A stretch of 56,028 nt of DNA from Actinomycetes bacterium. GTDB lineage: Bacteria; Actinomycetota; Acidimicrobiia; Acidimicrobiales; RAAP-2. Positions 17,867-26,513 of this stretch are shown in pieces. Where the stretch lies: NCBI GenBank assembly GCA_021791895.1, contig JAJYVS010000017.1, forward strand, positions 1 to 56,028. Reading direction: 5' to 3'. The translations under genes and the position numbers were made by a program. A model generated the notes under the pieces. It was given only the letters and a program-made list of their open reading frames with translations. It ran no database searches and was not told where the DNA came from. Within the stretch, counting starts at the first letter, position 1. Each line of letters opens with the position of its first letter.

Positions 17867-19369
17867 TCAGCCCGCCGCGTCCACCTCCACGTGGAGGACC
17901 GCCCCGAGGCGCCCGAGGGCGGCGTCGGGGGGGCCGTCGGTCTCGACGGTGGCCGCCTCGGGCCAGGGCACCTCGGCGGCGGCCAGCCGCCGGGTCACCT
18001 CGAGCGTGGCGTCGGAGGCGTCGCCGCCCCGGGCCGCCCGCTCGGCCACCCGGCGCTCGAGGACCCCGAGCGGCGCGTGGCAGCGGACCTCGTCCAGATC
18101 GGCCACCGCTTCCTCGGCCAGCGCCCTGGCGGCGTCTCGCCACCTCGGGTCGGTGAAGGTGGCGTCGAGCACCACGCTGTGCCCCAGGGCGAGCAGCCGG
18201 CCGGCCCGGTCGAGGAGCTCGCGGTAGGTGGCCTCGGTCGACGCCTCGCCGTAGAGCCCGTGGGCAAACCGGGCCGGCGCCGGCGTCGTCGGCTCCAGGC
18301 CGGCCAGCGCCTTGCGCACCTCGTCGGAGCGCAGCACGCTCGCCCCGAGGGCGGCGCCCGCCCCCCGGGCGAGGGTCGACTTGCCGCTCCCGGGGAGCCC
18401 GCCCACCAGCACCAGGCGGATCCGTCCTGCCTCCAGGTGGTGCCGGCACCGCTCGAGGAGGGACCGGGCCTCCCCGGCGGCCGACGGCTCGCCCTGGTCG
18501 GCGCGCAGGCCCGACACGAGGGCCCGCACCTGGGCCCGGTAGGCGAGGTAGTGCTGGGCGAGGGACGGCGGCCAGTCGTCACCGGTCGAGTGGCGGTAGG
18601 CGGCCAGCAGGCGATGGGCGAGGTCCGGGCGGCCGCGGTGCCCGAGGTCCATGGCCAGCGAGGCCACGTCGGCCAGGACGTCGCAGGCCCGCAGGGCGTC
18701 GTCGAACTCCAGGCAGTCGAGGATGCGGGGACCGTCGTCGAGGCAGAAGACGTCGTCGGCCAACAGGTCGCCGTGCCCGTCGCGGATGTGGCCGGCTTCG
18801 ATCCGTCGTGCGAAGAGCTCGGCCCGCCCGGCGATGTAGCGCTCGGCGAGCGTGCCGACCCGCTGGTTGGTGGCCGGGTCGAAGATCCTCCCGAGCGCCC
18901 CGGCCATGCCCTCGGCGTTGCGCCGCCAGCGGGACACCAGCGCCTCGGCGGTCCCCGACCGGGCGATCTCGGGTCCCTGGGCGGCGTCGGTGTGGAAGTC
19001 GACCAGGCGCTCGACCAGCACGTCGAGCTCGGCGTCGAGGGGAAGACCCGACTCGGCGAGGGCCCGGAGCGAGCGGTGGGCCGGGAGCCGCCGCATGACC
19101 ACGAGGTGCTCGGAGGTCCGCCGGTCCGGACCGACGAGGTCGGCCACCCCGAGGTAGACGTCGGGGGAGAGGCGCCGGTTGAGCTCCACCTCACGCTGGC
19201 AGGCGATCCGCCGCGCCTCGAGGCTTGTGAAGTCGAGGAACCCGAAGTGGACCGGCTTCTTCATCTTGTAGGCGCGCTCGCCGACGAAGAACACCGCGCC
19301 GGTGTGGGTCTCGGTGGTGGCGACGAAGGGCGCTCGAAGGGGTTGGCTCCGGTCTTCGCTCGTGGTCAT
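17867..19369 (-). CDS. Bifunctional aminoglycoside phosphotransferase-like/P-loop kinase (Rv2004c-like)
   Basis: A 500-residue fusion. The N-terminal ~320 residues resemble an APH/choline kinase-type fold: TGAVFFVGERAYKMKKPVHFGFLDF, an HxDxxxxN-like block degenerate to GHGDLLADDVFCLDDGPRILDCLEFDD. The C-terminal ~170 residues are a zeta-toxin/gluconate kinase-like P-loop domain with Walker A LVGGLPGSGKSTLARG and DATFTDPRWRD. Length and architecture match M. tuberculosis Rv2004c, a DosR-regulon protein of unknown substrate. It converges with GH65. Two DevR-like boxes lie over 110 bp upstream (19489-19521) but fit better to the divergent small gene. Confidence 0.85.
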   Translation of the reverse strand: MTTSEDRSQPLRAPFVATTETHTGAVFFVGERAYKMKKPVHFGFLDFTSLEARRIACQREVELNRRLSPDVYLGVADLVGPDRRTSEHLVVMRRLPAHRSLRALAESGLPLDAELDVLVERLVDFHTDAAQGPEIARSGTAEALVSRWRRNAEGMAGALGRIFDPATNQRVGTLAERYIAGRAELFARRIEAGHIRDGHGDLLADDVFCLDDGPRILDCLEFDDALRACDVLADVASLAMDLGHRGRPDLAHRLLAAYRHSTGDDWPPSLAQHYLAYRAQVRALVSGLRADQGEPSAAGEARSLLERCRHHLEAGRIRLVLVGGLPGSGKSTLARGAGAALGASVLRSDEVRKALAGLEPTTPAPARFAHGLYGEASTEATYRELLDRAGRLLALGHSVVLDATFTDPRWRDAARALAEEAVADLDEVRCHAPLGVLERRVAERAARGGDASDATLEVTRRLAAAEVPWPEAATVETDGPPDAALGRLGAVLHVEVDAAG

Positions 19370-19488
19370 GGGGAGCTCCGTGCGGTCGAACCTCGGCGGC
19401 CCCGGCGGCCGTCGACCCACCCGGCCCGAGGGGGGGGTCGTTTCTCCGTGCCCATCCTGGCTCGGCTGGGGTACCGGCGAGTGCGGTC

Positions 19489-19521
19489 GGGTCTTTTGGC
19501 CCAGGTGAGGACGTTCGGCCC
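19489..19521. promoter_or_regulatory. Tandem DevR-like boxes
   Basis: GGGTCTTTTGGCCC (19489-19502) and AGGACGTTCGGCCC (19508-19521) have centres 19 bp apart, about two helical turns. TACCGT at 19546-19551 provides a -10 whose start would fall 43-44 bp from the nearer box centre, pointing rightward to the small gene at 19572. Confidence 0.7.
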
Positions 19522-19571
19522 TGTCGAAGAATTGGGCCTCCGGCGTACCGTGACACGAGGAGGTGGTCGCG

Positions 19572-19802
19572 GTGAGCACTGAAGATCTGGTCGCTGACCT
19601 CGTCCGGGCGTGGGTGCGAGCGGAGGTCGACGGCGACGCCGACCTGGCCGACCGGGCAGTGTGGCGAGCTCAGGTCGCGCACCGGGCGGGTGCCTCGATC
19701 GGCGAATCGTGCCGCGAGGCGGAGGCGTTCACTCGCAGCTGGCTCCGGCACCCATCGCATCGACCCGAGGATCGAGATGAGCTGGTGGCGCTGGCATCGT
19801 GA
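19572..19802 (+). CDS. Small protein under tandem DevR-like boxes, function unknown
   Basis: A 76-residue, helical, charged protein (LVADLVRAWVRAEVDGDADLADRAVWRAQVAHRAG) ending RPEDRDELVALAS. No family recognised. GTG 19572 follows GAGGAGG with good spacing. It overlaps the next gene by 26 bp in a different frame, so the two are cotranscribed. The promoter has two strong DevR-like boxes and a TACCGT -10, making this one of the clearer regulon members despite having no known function. Confidence 0.65.
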   Translation: MSTEDLVADLVRAWVRAEVDGDADLADRAVWRAQVAHRAGASIGESCREAEAFTRSWLRHPSHRPEDRDELVALAS

Positions 19803-20268
19803 CTCCCTGCGGGGCCTGACCGGCCGGACCGGCGATCTGGTCGGTTCGAGCCGCTCGGCTCCGGGGAGCGGCATCGTCGCCGAGTGCGAGGCGTTCCTGA
19901 CCGGGCACCTGGTCGAGCACACCCGGGGCGCGACCGGCTTCGTGTCCCCGTGGACGTGGACCAACCTGCTCGCCCACGGCACCGAGGACGAGCTGCGTGC
20001 CGCCATCGCCAAGCCGAGCCGCGACCGCTGGGAGGCGGCCCGGGCCCTTCTGGCCGACGACCTGTTGGATCTGGCCGGGAGCCCCGAGGACTTGCGCGAG
20101 ATCCAACGGACCGTGCTCGTCCCCCTGGAGCTCGAGCTCGCCTCGCGCTCGGTGACCCGGAGCTGGGAGCCGCAGCGGTGGGCCGGTGCTGTCTCGGCCG
20201 TCCTGCGCGAGGTCCGCCGGTCGCGCGGCGCACCGGACTCCGGACCCCGCCACCACGGGACGCGCTGA
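19777..20268 (+). CDS. Uncharacterised soluble protein, cotranscribed with the previous gene
   Basis: A 163-residue protein with no recognised domain. After a basic N-terminus (SWWRWHRDSLRGL) it has a probable helical core: GIVAECEAFLTGHLVEH, TGFVSPWTWTNLLAHGTEDELRAAI, EDLREIQRTVLVPLELELA. The C-terminus is arginine-rich. No signal peptide or membrane segment is visible. ATG 19777 lies inside the upstream gene; no better start exists. It precedes hsp20, which has its own box. Coding confidence is good from length and codon bias; function is unknown. Confidence 0.7.
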   Translation: MSWWRWHRDSLRGLTGRTGDLVGSSRSAPGSGIVAECEAFLTGHLVEHTRGATGFVSPWTWTNLLAHGTEDELRAAIAKPSRDRWEAARALLADDLLDLAGSPEDLREIQRTVLVPLELELASRSVTRSWEPQRWAGAVSAVLREVRRSRGAPDSGPRHHGTR

Positions 20269-20345
20269 TCGTCGGTTCGCCCTCCAACCCGGCGACCGTG
20301 CGCCGGTTGAGACCGGCTCGGGCCGTCCGGACGCGCGTCGGGCAG

Positions 20346-20359
20346 GTGACCTAGGACCC
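20346..20359. promoter_or_regulatory. DevR-like box upstream of hsp20 (GTGACCTAGGACCC)
   Basis: Palindromic match to the shared element. GATCAT at 20383-20388 would place a transcription start at about 20395, exactly 42.5 bp from the box centre, giving hsp20 a 41-nt leader that contains its Shine-Dalgarno. Confidence 0.65.
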
Positions 20360-20435
20360 TGGAAACGGGCCCCGGCCCGGCGGATCATCGGAGTGGAGGC
20401 TCTTTTGGGTTTCCGCGCTACATGGAGGTGCAGTC

Positions 20436-20855
20436 ATGGCTCTGACGAGGTGGGACCGCTTCGGTCTCGATCTGCCCGAGCGTTGGCGTCGGTGGCTCGA
20501 CCTCGACGCCGAGAGCCAGGGTTGGTTGCGGGTCGAAGAGGTCCACGAAGACGGCGACCTGGTGATCCGGGTCGAGGTCCCGGGCGTCGACCCGGAGAAG
20601 GACGTCGACGTCTCGGTCGACGACGGGATGCTCCGGGTCTCGGCCAAACGGGAGGAGCGCACGGAGCACAAGGACAAGGACGCCTACCGCTCCGAATTCC
20701 ACTACGGCGAGTTCTCGAGGAACCTCACCCTGCCGCCGGGCGTCGACAAGGGTGCGGTGAAGGCCAATTACAAGGACGGCATCCTCGAGGTCCGGCTGCC
20801 GTGGCCGACCGAGCAGGAGTCGGCCACGACCAAGGTTCCGGTCAGCCACTCCTGA
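20436..20855 (+). CDS. Small heat shock protein, Hsp20/alpha-crystallin (HspX-like)
   Basis: A 139-residue ATP-independent chaperone. The alpha-crystallin domain spans about residues 35-130: VHEDGDLVIRVEVPGVDPEKDV, VDDGMLRVSAKREERTE, the loop region YRSEFHYGEFSRNLTLPPGV and YKDGILEVRLPWP. A short tail carries a V-P-V that could act as the I-x-I type docking motif. HspX (alpha-crystallin, Acr) is the hallmark DosR-induced protein of mycobacteria. ATG 20436 follows GGAGG with suitable spacing. A DevR-like box lies 76 bp upstream. Confidence 0.93.
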   Translation: MALTRWDRFGLDLPERWRRWLDLDAESQGWLRVEEVHEDGDLVIRVEVPGVDPEKDVDVSVDDGMLRVSAKREERTEHKDKDAYRSEFHYGEFSRNLTLPPGVDKGAVKANYKDGILEVRLPWPTEQESATTKVPVSHS

Positions 20856-20867
20856 CCGGGGTGCACG

Positions 20868-20911
20868 GCCCTCCGGGGGCGCGGCGCCGAGGTCGCCCGT
20901 CCCCGGAGGGC
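20868..20911 (+). terminator. Hairpin after hsp20
   Basis: GCCCTCCGGGG (20868-20878) pairs with CCCCGGAGGGC (20901-20911), an 11-bp perfect stem with a 22-nt GC-rich loop. No U-tract follows, as is common in high-GC genomes. It could also be a leader structure of the GAPDH gene. Confidence 0.5.
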
Positions 20912-20912
20912 T

Positions 20913-20926
20913 CGGCCGAGAGTCCC
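20913..20926. promoter_or_regulatory. Possible DevR-like box upstream of gap (CGGCCGAGAGTCCC)
   Basis: Matches 11 of 14 positions of the element but overlaps the end of the preceding hairpin region, and no convincing -10 lies at the expected distance. Listed as a candidate only. Confidence 0.3.
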
Positions 20927-21019
20927 GGTGCACCGGGGAGGAGCCAGCGCGACGCCTGAGAGCGAGGCTGTCGTCGTCGCGGAGGAGCAGACTCGACCGG
21001 AACGATGAAGGAGGGCGCG

Positions 21020-22027
21020 ATGGCGGTACGCGTCGGGATCAACGGCTTCGGCAGGACCGGGCGGGCCGCGCTGCGTCGGGCCCTCGAGGGGCCGGCTCGC
21101 GACCAGGTGGAGGTGGTGGCGGTCAACGACCTGGCCGATCCGGGGGCGCTGGCCCAACTCTTCCGCCGGGACTCGGTGCACGGCCGCTACCCCGGTGAGG
21201 TGGCGGTCGACGGCCAGAGCGTGCGGGTCGACGGTCGAGCCATCCGCTTCTTGGCCGAGACCAAGGTCGCCGAGCTGCCGTGGCGGGAGCTCGGTGTCGA
21301 CGTCGTCATCGAGTCGACCGGCCACTTCACCAACCGAAAGGATGCGGCCGGTCACCTGGAGGCCGGGGCCCGTCGGGTGGTGATCTCCGCGCCGGCGAGC
21401 GGTGTGGACGCCACCTTCGTGATCGGGGTCAACGAGGAATCCTTCGACCCCGAGCGCCACTTCGTGGTCTCGAACGCCTCGTGCACGACGAACTGCCTCG
21501 CCGTGCTGGCCAAGGTCCTCGACGACACGCTCGGGATCGAAGAGGGCTTCATGTCCACGGTTCACGGCTACACCGGGGACCAGCGTCTCGTCGACGCCCT
21601 CCACAAGGATCCGCGTCGGGGCCGGGCGGCCGCCGTCAACATCGTCCCCACCACCACCGGCGCCGCCCGGGCCACCGGGCTCGTGCTGCCCTCGGTCGAG
21701 GGGCATCTCGACGGGCTGGCCCTCCGGGTCCCGGTCCCCGACGGCTCGCTCACCGATCTCGTGGCGAGCGTCCGGACTCCGGGCAGCGTCGAGGCCATGA
21801 ACGCGGCGTACGCCGAGGCGGCGGCGACCACGCTCGCCGGGGTCCTCGAGTACGGCGACGAGCCGCTCGTGTCGACCGACATCCTCGGGTCCCCGGCCTC
21901 GTGCGTCTTCGACCCCGCGCTCACCATGGTGAGCGGGCGCCTGGTCAAGGTGCTCGGTTGGTACGACAACGAGACGGGCTACTCGAGCCGGCTCGTCGAC
22001 CTGGCCGCCCTGGTCGGGAGTCGCTGA
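21020..22027 (+). CDS. gap: Glyceraldehyde-3-phosphate dehydrogenase, type I
   Basis: A 335-residue glycolytic enzyme that oxidises glyceraldehyde 3-phosphate to 1,3-bisphosphoglycerate. It starts RVGINGFGRTGRAALR (Rossmann motif) and has an aspartate in VAVNDLADP that favours NAD. The catalytic cysteine is C155 in SNASCTTNCLAVL; VHGYTGDQRLVDALHKDPRRGRAAAVNIVPTTTGAA and the C-terminal WYDNETGYSSRLVDL are standard. ATG 21020 follows AAGGAGGG with good spacing. The gene is solitary, not beside pgk/tpi as usual, which hints at a second, condition-specific copy, but this window alone cannot show that. Confidence 0.96.
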   Translation: MAVRVGINGFGRTGRAALRRALEGPARDQVEVVAVNDLADPGALAQLFRRDSVHGRYPGEVAVDGQSVRVDGRAIRFLAETKVAELPWRELGVDVVIESTGHFTNRKDAAGHLEAGARRVVISAPASGVDATFVIGVNEESFDPERHFVVSNASCTTNCLAVLAKVLDDTLGIEEGFMSTVHGYTGDQRLVDALHKDPRRGRAAAVNIVPTTTGAARATGLVLPSVEGHLDGLALRVPVPDGSLTDLVASVRTPGSVEAMNAAYAEAAATTLAGVLEYGDEPLVSTDILGSPASCVFDPALTMVSGRLVKVLGWYDNETGYSSRLVDLAALVGSR

Positions 22028-22136
22028 TCGCCGAGTCCGGTGAGCCGGGGGCCGGCGGTCCGTCGGCTCGTCGGGCACTTGGTCCGACGGGCGGTCTCGC
22101 CGCCGGCACCCAAAAGGCGGAACAATCGACGCCGAG

Positions 22137-23357
22137 ATGGGACCACCTGGCGCTTCGACCTCCACCCCCTCCGACCGACCCCTCCCGCTCGAAGGGATCC
22201 GCGTTCTCGACCTCGGCCGGATCTACCAGGGCCCGTGGTGCGGCCTGCTCCTCGCCCTGGCCGGCGCGGAGGTGATCAAGATCGAGGAGCCGGCTGGCGA
22301 GCCGGCCCGGCGGGGCGGGACGGCCGGGACCACGGTGCCCCTCGCCCTGCTCAACTCGAACAAGGCCGCCATCACCTTGAACTTGAAGGCAGCCCGGGGC
22401 CGGGAGCTCTTGGTCGAGCTGGCCAAGACGGCCGACGTCGTGATCGAGAACTTCGCCCCCGGGACCATGGACGAGCTCGGGGTCGGACCCGATGTGCTCC
22501 TCGCCGCCAACCCCCGTCTCGTCTACGGCGCGGCGACCGGGTATGGGATCGACGGGCCCGACCGGGACCAGCTGGCCATGGACATCACCATCCAGGCCCA
22601 CGCCGGGGTGATGAGCGTGACCGGGTTCCCCGACCAGCCGCCGGTCAAGGCGGGGGTCGCCTTCATCGACTTCCTCGGTGGGACCCACCTCTATGCCGGG
22701 GTGATGACGGCGTTGTTCGAGCGGGAGCGCACGGGCCGGGGCCGGGTCGTGGACGTGGCCATGATCGACACCGTCTATCCGACGCTCGCCTCCAACCTGT
22801 CGGGCTTCTATCGGGACGGGATCGCGCCGCCGACCGGCAACGGGCACGGCGGCGGGGCGCTGTCGCCCTACAACGTCTACCCCACGACCGACGGCTACGT
22901 GGCGCTGATCGTGGTGACCGAGGGCCACTGGCGTGCTCTGTGCCACGCGATGGATGCCCCGGAGCTGGCCGACGACGAGCGGTTCTCGAGCAACGGCCGC
23001 CGGTACCGGAACCTCGAGGAGCTCGATCGGCTGGTGGGGCGATGGACCTCGGGCCTCGGGCGGGCCGAGGTGCTCGAGCGCCTGCGGCGCTCCAAGGTCC
23101 CGGTGGCCGCGGTGCGCGGGGTCGCCGAGATGGTCGAGGACGCCCATCTCCACCAGCGCGGCGCCATCCAGCGGATCGACCATCCCCACCTGGGCGAGGT
23201 GGTGGTGCCGAACAGCCCGCTGCGGTTCCGGGGCAGCCCGCTTGCCGCGATCACCCCGTCGCCGGGTCTGGGCGAGCACAACGCCGCCGTCTACGGCGGG
23301 CTCCTCGGGCTCTCCGACGCCGAGATCGCCCGGCTGACCCAAGACGGGGTCATCTGA
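22137..23357 (+). CDS. CaiB/BaiF family (class III) CoA-transferase
   Basis: A 406-residue class III CoA-transferase that would move CoA between acyl groups through aspartyl-CoA chemistry. Landmarks: PLEGIRVLDLGRIYQGPWCGLLLALAGAEVIKIE, VVIENFAPGTMDELG, and the catalytic aspartate D149 in LAMDITIQAHAGVMSVTG, then GRGRVVDVAMID. ATG 22137 gives a normal N-terminus. It is followed without gap by two acyl-CoA dehydrogenases, suggesting a three-gene operon for activating and dehydrogenating an unidentified acid. A poor box-like element at 22073-22086 is not convincing. Confidence 0.93.
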   Translation: MGPPGASTSTPSDRPLPLEGIRVLDLGRIYQGPWCGLLLALAGAEVIKIEEPAGEPARRGGTAGTTVPLALLNSNKAAITLNLKAARGRELLVELAKTADVVIENFAPGTMDELGVGPDVLLAANPRLVYGAATGYGIDGPDRDQLAMDITIQAHAGVMSVTGFPDQPPVKAGVAFIDFLGGTHLYAGVMTALFERERTGRGRVVDVAMIDTVYPTLASNLSGFYRDGIAPPTGNGHGGGALSPYNVYPTTDGYVALIVVTEGHWRALCHAMDAPELADDERFSSNGRRYRNLEELDRLVGRWTSGLGRAEVLERLRRSKVPVAAVRGVAEMVEDAHLHQRGAIQRIDHPHLGEVVVPNSPLRFRGSPLAAITPSPGLGEHNAAVYGGLLGLSDAEIARLTQDGVI

Positions 23358-24434
23358 GTGACGGCCGACTTCTCGCTCCCCGACGAGGTCGTCGAGCTGC
23401 GGTCCGCGCTGGAGCGCTTCGCCCGGGACCGGCTGGCTCCCCGGGCCCGGGAGGCCGAGGCCGACGGGAGTTGGCCCGAAGCGGTCCTCCTGGCCCTCGA
23501 CCGGTTCGAGCTCTCGTCCCTGGATTTGCCTGGCGCCTTCGGCGGGGTCGGCATCGGGTGCCTGGGGAAGGTGGTGGTGCTCGAGACGCTCGCGGTCGCC
23601 GACGCCGGCGGGCTGCCGGCGGCCGACCAGCCCGGACCGACGGCCGGCGCGCTGAGCGCGTGCCCGGAGGGGGACCGCGCGGCCGTCGTCGCCGAGGCCG
23701 CCCTGGCCCGCCGCGCCGCCAGCACCCTCGTGGTGACGGCCACCGACGAGCCCGAGGCGCCCGCGGTGGTCGAGTGGGCCCCGTCGTGGCCACCGCTCGG
23801 CTGGGTGTGGGAGTCCCGCGGCGACCGACTCCGGCTCTTCGGGCCCGGGCCGGGCGTCGACCCTGGGTCGCCGGCGCTGGCCTTCGGAGCCTCGGGCACC
23901 GCCACCGCCGCGCTGAGCCACTGGCCGGTCGCCGGGACGTGGACGCTGCCGGCGGGCGGCGGCCTCGCGGTGCGGGGACGGGCCCGACTGTGGGCGGCCG
24001 CCGTCACCTTGGGGATCGCCCAGGCCGCCTTCGACGCCACCGTGGCCTACGCCACCGAGCGGGTGGTGTTCGGCCGACCGGTCGCCCACCACCAGGGGAA
24101 CGCCTTCGAGCTAGCCGCGTCGGCGGCCGGCCTCCACGGGGCTCGGCTTTTGGTCTACGACGCGGCCAGGCGTTTTGACGCCTGGGACGCGGGCACCACG
24201 GAGCACCCGGTCGACGCCGGCTTCTGGGCCACCGAGGCTTTCCTCGAGACGACCGAAACGGCGGGGCGGGTGACCGACCTCGGGATCCAGCTCCTCGGGG
24301 GGCACGGGTTCTTGGTCGACCACCTGGCCGAGAAGCGGTTCCGGGAGGCCCGGATGCTCGGGCTCTTCTTCGGTGGACGGGCCCGGGCCGAGGACGACCT
24401 GGCGTGCGCGCTGGTCGAGGTCGGAGCGTGGTGA
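23358..24434 (+). CDS. Acyl-CoA dehydrogenase family protein (short member)
   Basis: A 358-residue flavoprotein. The N-terminal helical part has SLPDEVVELRSALERFARDRLAPRAREAE and the region GAFGGVGIGCLGKVVVLETLAVAD; the C-terminal helical domain has ATERVVFGRPVAHHQGNAFELA and GIQLLGGHGFLVDHLAEKRFREARML. The middle beta domain is short and unlike the consensus, so FAD or substrate binding may depend on the partner. GTG 23358 starts directly after the CoA-transferase stop, and the gene overlaps the next dehydrogenase by GTGA. It probably forms a hetero-oligomer with that partner, as paired dehydrogenases do in steroid and side-chain oxidation; that is inference. Confidence 0.87.
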   Translation: MTADFSLPDEVVELRSALERFARDRLAPRAREAEADGSWPEAVLLALDRFELSSLDLPGAFGGVGIGCLGKVVVLETLAVADAGGLPAADQPGPTAGALSACPEGDRAAVVAEAALARRAASTLVVTATDEPEAPAVVEWAPSWPPLGWVWESRGDRLRLFGPGPGVDPGSPALAFGASGTATAALSHWPVAGTWTLPAGGGLAVRGRARLWAAAVTLGIAQAAFDATVAYATERVVFGRPVAHHQGNAFELAASAAGLHGARLLVYDAARRFDAWDAGTTEHPVDAGFWATEAFLETTETAGRVTDLGIQLLGGHGFLVDHLAEKRFREARMLGLFFGGRARAEDDLACALVEVGAW

Positions 24435-25612
24435 CCCCCTATGACCGCCGGACGGCAGAGATCGTCGAGGAGGTGCGCCACCTCGGCCGCACCTACATGC
24501 GGCCGATGGGGTTGGAGAGCGACGCGACCGGCCTCCCGCCACCCGCGGACCACCCGCTCTATCTGATCTGTGCCCGGCAGGGCGGGTTGGTCGGCCGGGA
24601 GGTGGGCGAGGACGAAGGTGACGAGGGGCTCGACTGGCGTCCGTTCCGGTCGCTGCTCATCAACGAGGAGAGCGCCTACTGGGATCGCGGCGTGGCTCTG
24701 TCGTTGCCCGGGCCCGGTCTCGGCGGTGCGGCCCTGCGGACCACCGCCACCGCCGAGCAGCGGGCCCGGTTCCTCTCGGTCTTCACCGACCACGACCGGG
24801 CCCACTGGGGCGCGATGGCCATGACCGAGCCTGGGGCGGGCAGCGACGTGGCCCGGATCCAGACCCGGGCCCGTCACGACGGCGGGGAGTGGGTGCTCAA
24901 CGGGTCCAAGATGTTCTGCTCCAACGGGGCTCGCGCCGACTGGGTGGTGGTATGGGCGACCCTCGACCCCGCCTTGGGGCGCGACGGACACCGCGCCTTT
25001 TTGGTCGAGCGGGACACCCCGGGGTTCGAGCTGCTCCGCATCGAGCACAAGATGGGGTCCCGGGGCTACGAGACGGCCAGCTTCGCGCTCGACGAGGTCC
25101 GGGTCCCCGAGGAGAACCTGCTCGGCGGCGAGGCCTTCTACCGCTCGCGCGAGGGGTTCCGGGGGGCCATGGCTACCTTCAACCTGACGCGGCCCATCCA
25201 TGCCGCCCAGGGGGTGGGGATGGGGCGGGCCGCCCACGACTTCGCCCTCGAGTTCGTGCACACCGACTACCCCTCGGAGGGGAGACGCCGGACGCGGGCC
25301 CTCGAGCAGCTGGCGACGATCCGCCGTCAGCTGCAGACGGCCCGGCTGATGTGCCTGCACGCGGTGTGGCTGGCGTCCCGGGGCCTCCCCAACACCCTCG
25401 AGGCCTCCTATGCCAAGCTCTACGCCCCGCCCGCCGTCCTGCGGTCGGTGTCGGTCGCCCTCGACATCCTGGGCGAGGCCGGCGTGCGCAACGACAAGAT
25501 GGTGGAGAAGCTGTTCCGGGACGTGAAGATCCTCGACATCGGGGAAGGCACCCAACAGGTCCAGCGGGTGGTGGTGGCGCGCCAGCTCTTCGGATTCCCG
25601 CGCGATCCCTGA
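24431..25612 (+). CDS. Acyl-CoA dehydrogenase
   Basis: A 393-residue FAD-dependent acyl-CoA dehydrogenase, closer to the family norm than its upstream partner. It shows WGAMAMTEPGAGSDVARIQTRA (FAD/substrate loop), EWVLNGSKMFCSNGARADWVVVWA, FLVERDTPGFELLRIEHKMGSRGYETASFALDEVRVP and the C-terminal DIGEGTQQVQRVVVARQL. GTG 24431 overlaps the preceding stop by one codon frame. The three-gene operon (CoA-transferase and two dehydrogenases) has no DevR-like box of quality and looks like ordinary acid catabolism rather than part of the hypoxia set. Confidence 0.93.
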   Translation: MTPYDRRTAEIVEEVRHLGRTYMRPMGLESDATGLPPPADHPLYLICARQGGLVGREVGEDEGDEGLDWRPFRSLLINEESAYWDRGVALSLPGPGLGGAALRTTATAEQRARFLSVFTDHDRAHWGAMAMTEPGAGSDVARIQTRARHDGGEWVLNGSKMFCSNGARADWVVVWATLDPALGRDGHRAFLVERDTPGFELLRIEHKMGSRGYETASFALDEVRVPEENLLGGEAFYRSREGFRGAMATFNLTRPIHAAQGVGMGRAAHDFALEFVHTDYPSEGRRRTRALEQLATIRRQLQTARLMCLHAVWLASRGLPNTLEASYAKLYAPPAVLRSVSVALDILGEAGVRNDKMVEKLFRDVKILDIGEGTQQVQRVVVARQLFGFPRDP

Positions 25613-25774
25613 CCGGACGGGCGTCCGTCGACTCCGGCCGTTGATGTCCCCGTCGACCTGGGTTTGGTCGGTGTTCGCCCACGGGCCGAAGCCGAGAACC
25701 CCTTTGGTCCGGGTGCCGGGTGGCCAAGGGGTACCCGGGATTGGCCCGAGGTGTCATCGGCCGCCGGTCGGCGG

Positions 25775-26176
25775 TCACTTGCGAACTGGCTCGACTCGTT
25801 CGATCGTCTCCACTCGCTCCAGTGAACGATCGAATGATGCGACTCGCTGCGCGCCCGTGCTCTCCGCGCGCGCGAGGAGATAGGCCTCGGCGAAGTCGAC
25901 CTTGTGGGTCTCGTAGACCTCGACGGCCCGGAGTAGCAGGGCAGGGTCTACGCAGACGAGCGAATCGAAGGTCACGAGCGAACGAAGCGCTTGGGCGACC
26001 TGAGCGCGCGGTGCCTCGTAGAAGGACTCGAGCACGTAGACGGTTTCTGCGGTTACGACATCGGTGAGTAGCAGCTCGGTCTCCGTGCGCAGGTACTCCC
26101 TCGCCGCCCAAGCCATGTCCGGAGGATCACCCGTGAGATGCCGAATCAAGACGTTGGTGTCGACGAACGCCGTCAC
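25775..26176 (-). CDS. PIN-domain ribonuclease (VapC-like toxin)
   Basis: A 133-residue PIN domain. Acidic metal-site residues are in AFVDTNVLIRHLTGDP (D near residue 5), ETVYVLESFY (E near 43), KVDFAEAYLLARA (D near 95) and the C-terminal VASFDRSLERV. GTG 26176 gives the conserved start. These enzymes cleave RNA and are normally neutralised by an antitoxin encoded just upstream. Upstream here (26177-26360) only broken fragments are found, so it may be an orphan. Gene end converges with the acyl-CoA dehydrogenase operon. Sequence around it is lower in GC than the neighbours, compatible with transfer. Confidence 0.85.
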   Translation of the reverse strand: MTAFVDTNVLIRHLTGDPPDMAWAAREYLRTETELLLTDVVTAETVYVLESFYEAPRAQVAQALRSLVTFDSLVCVDPALLLRAVEVYETHKVDFAEAYLLARAESTGAQRVASFDRSLERVETIERVEPVRK

Positions 26177-26513
26177 CGGCGTGCGGCCCGACCCGACGCC
26201 CCCGAATGACCATGTGCGAGGTGCGCCGAGGCGACGCCGAACGCCGGCATCTGGAGCCACTCCGCTGGCGGGTCGCTCAACCTCCGACCAACCCGATGAG
26301 CTCCCGCCGGAGGCGCCGACCGATCTCAGCGCGGATGACGACGCCGATCATGGATGCCGTTGCCGCATCCGGAGTGGACCCTCGGTTGGCGGGGGCTTCT
26401 TGGAGTCACACGTCGAGGTCGGGTGAGGTCGAGACGAGCAAGCGACCGGCTTGCCACCGCCTCGCAGACCAGAGGAGTTGGCGGTGATCGAGCTTTGACG
26501 AGCAAAGCTTGTC
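26177..26513. other. Region upstream of the PIN gene with no intact gene; possible decayed antitoxin
   Basis: On the minus strand an ORF from 26351 to 26277 reads 24 codons with an AbrB/SpoVT-like flavour (MIGVVIRAEIGRRLRREL) then stops. Another frame ends exactly at the PIN GTG. Neither gives a whole antitoxin. The rest of the stretch has no supported gene apart from the terminator hairpin at 26491-26509. Confidence 0.35.
26491..26509 (-). terminator. Hairpin downstream of the M50 protease gene
   Basis: AGCTTTG (26491-26497) pairs with CAAAGCT (26503-26509) over a five-base loop. It lies just past the stop of the minus-strand operon. Confidence 0.5.

Noticed and set aside
22073..22086. GGGCACTTGGTCCG, 50 bp upstream of the CoA-transferase
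   Set aside because: One arm is broken (A for C at position 5), no -10 lies at the expected distance, and the operon does not fit the hypoxia theme.
25690..25745. Box-like sequences GGGCCGAAGCCGAG and AACCCCTTTGGTCC
   Set aside because: Located between convergent gene ends; the palindrome is poor and part of it may instead be a CCCCTTTGG/CCAAGGGG terminator stem.
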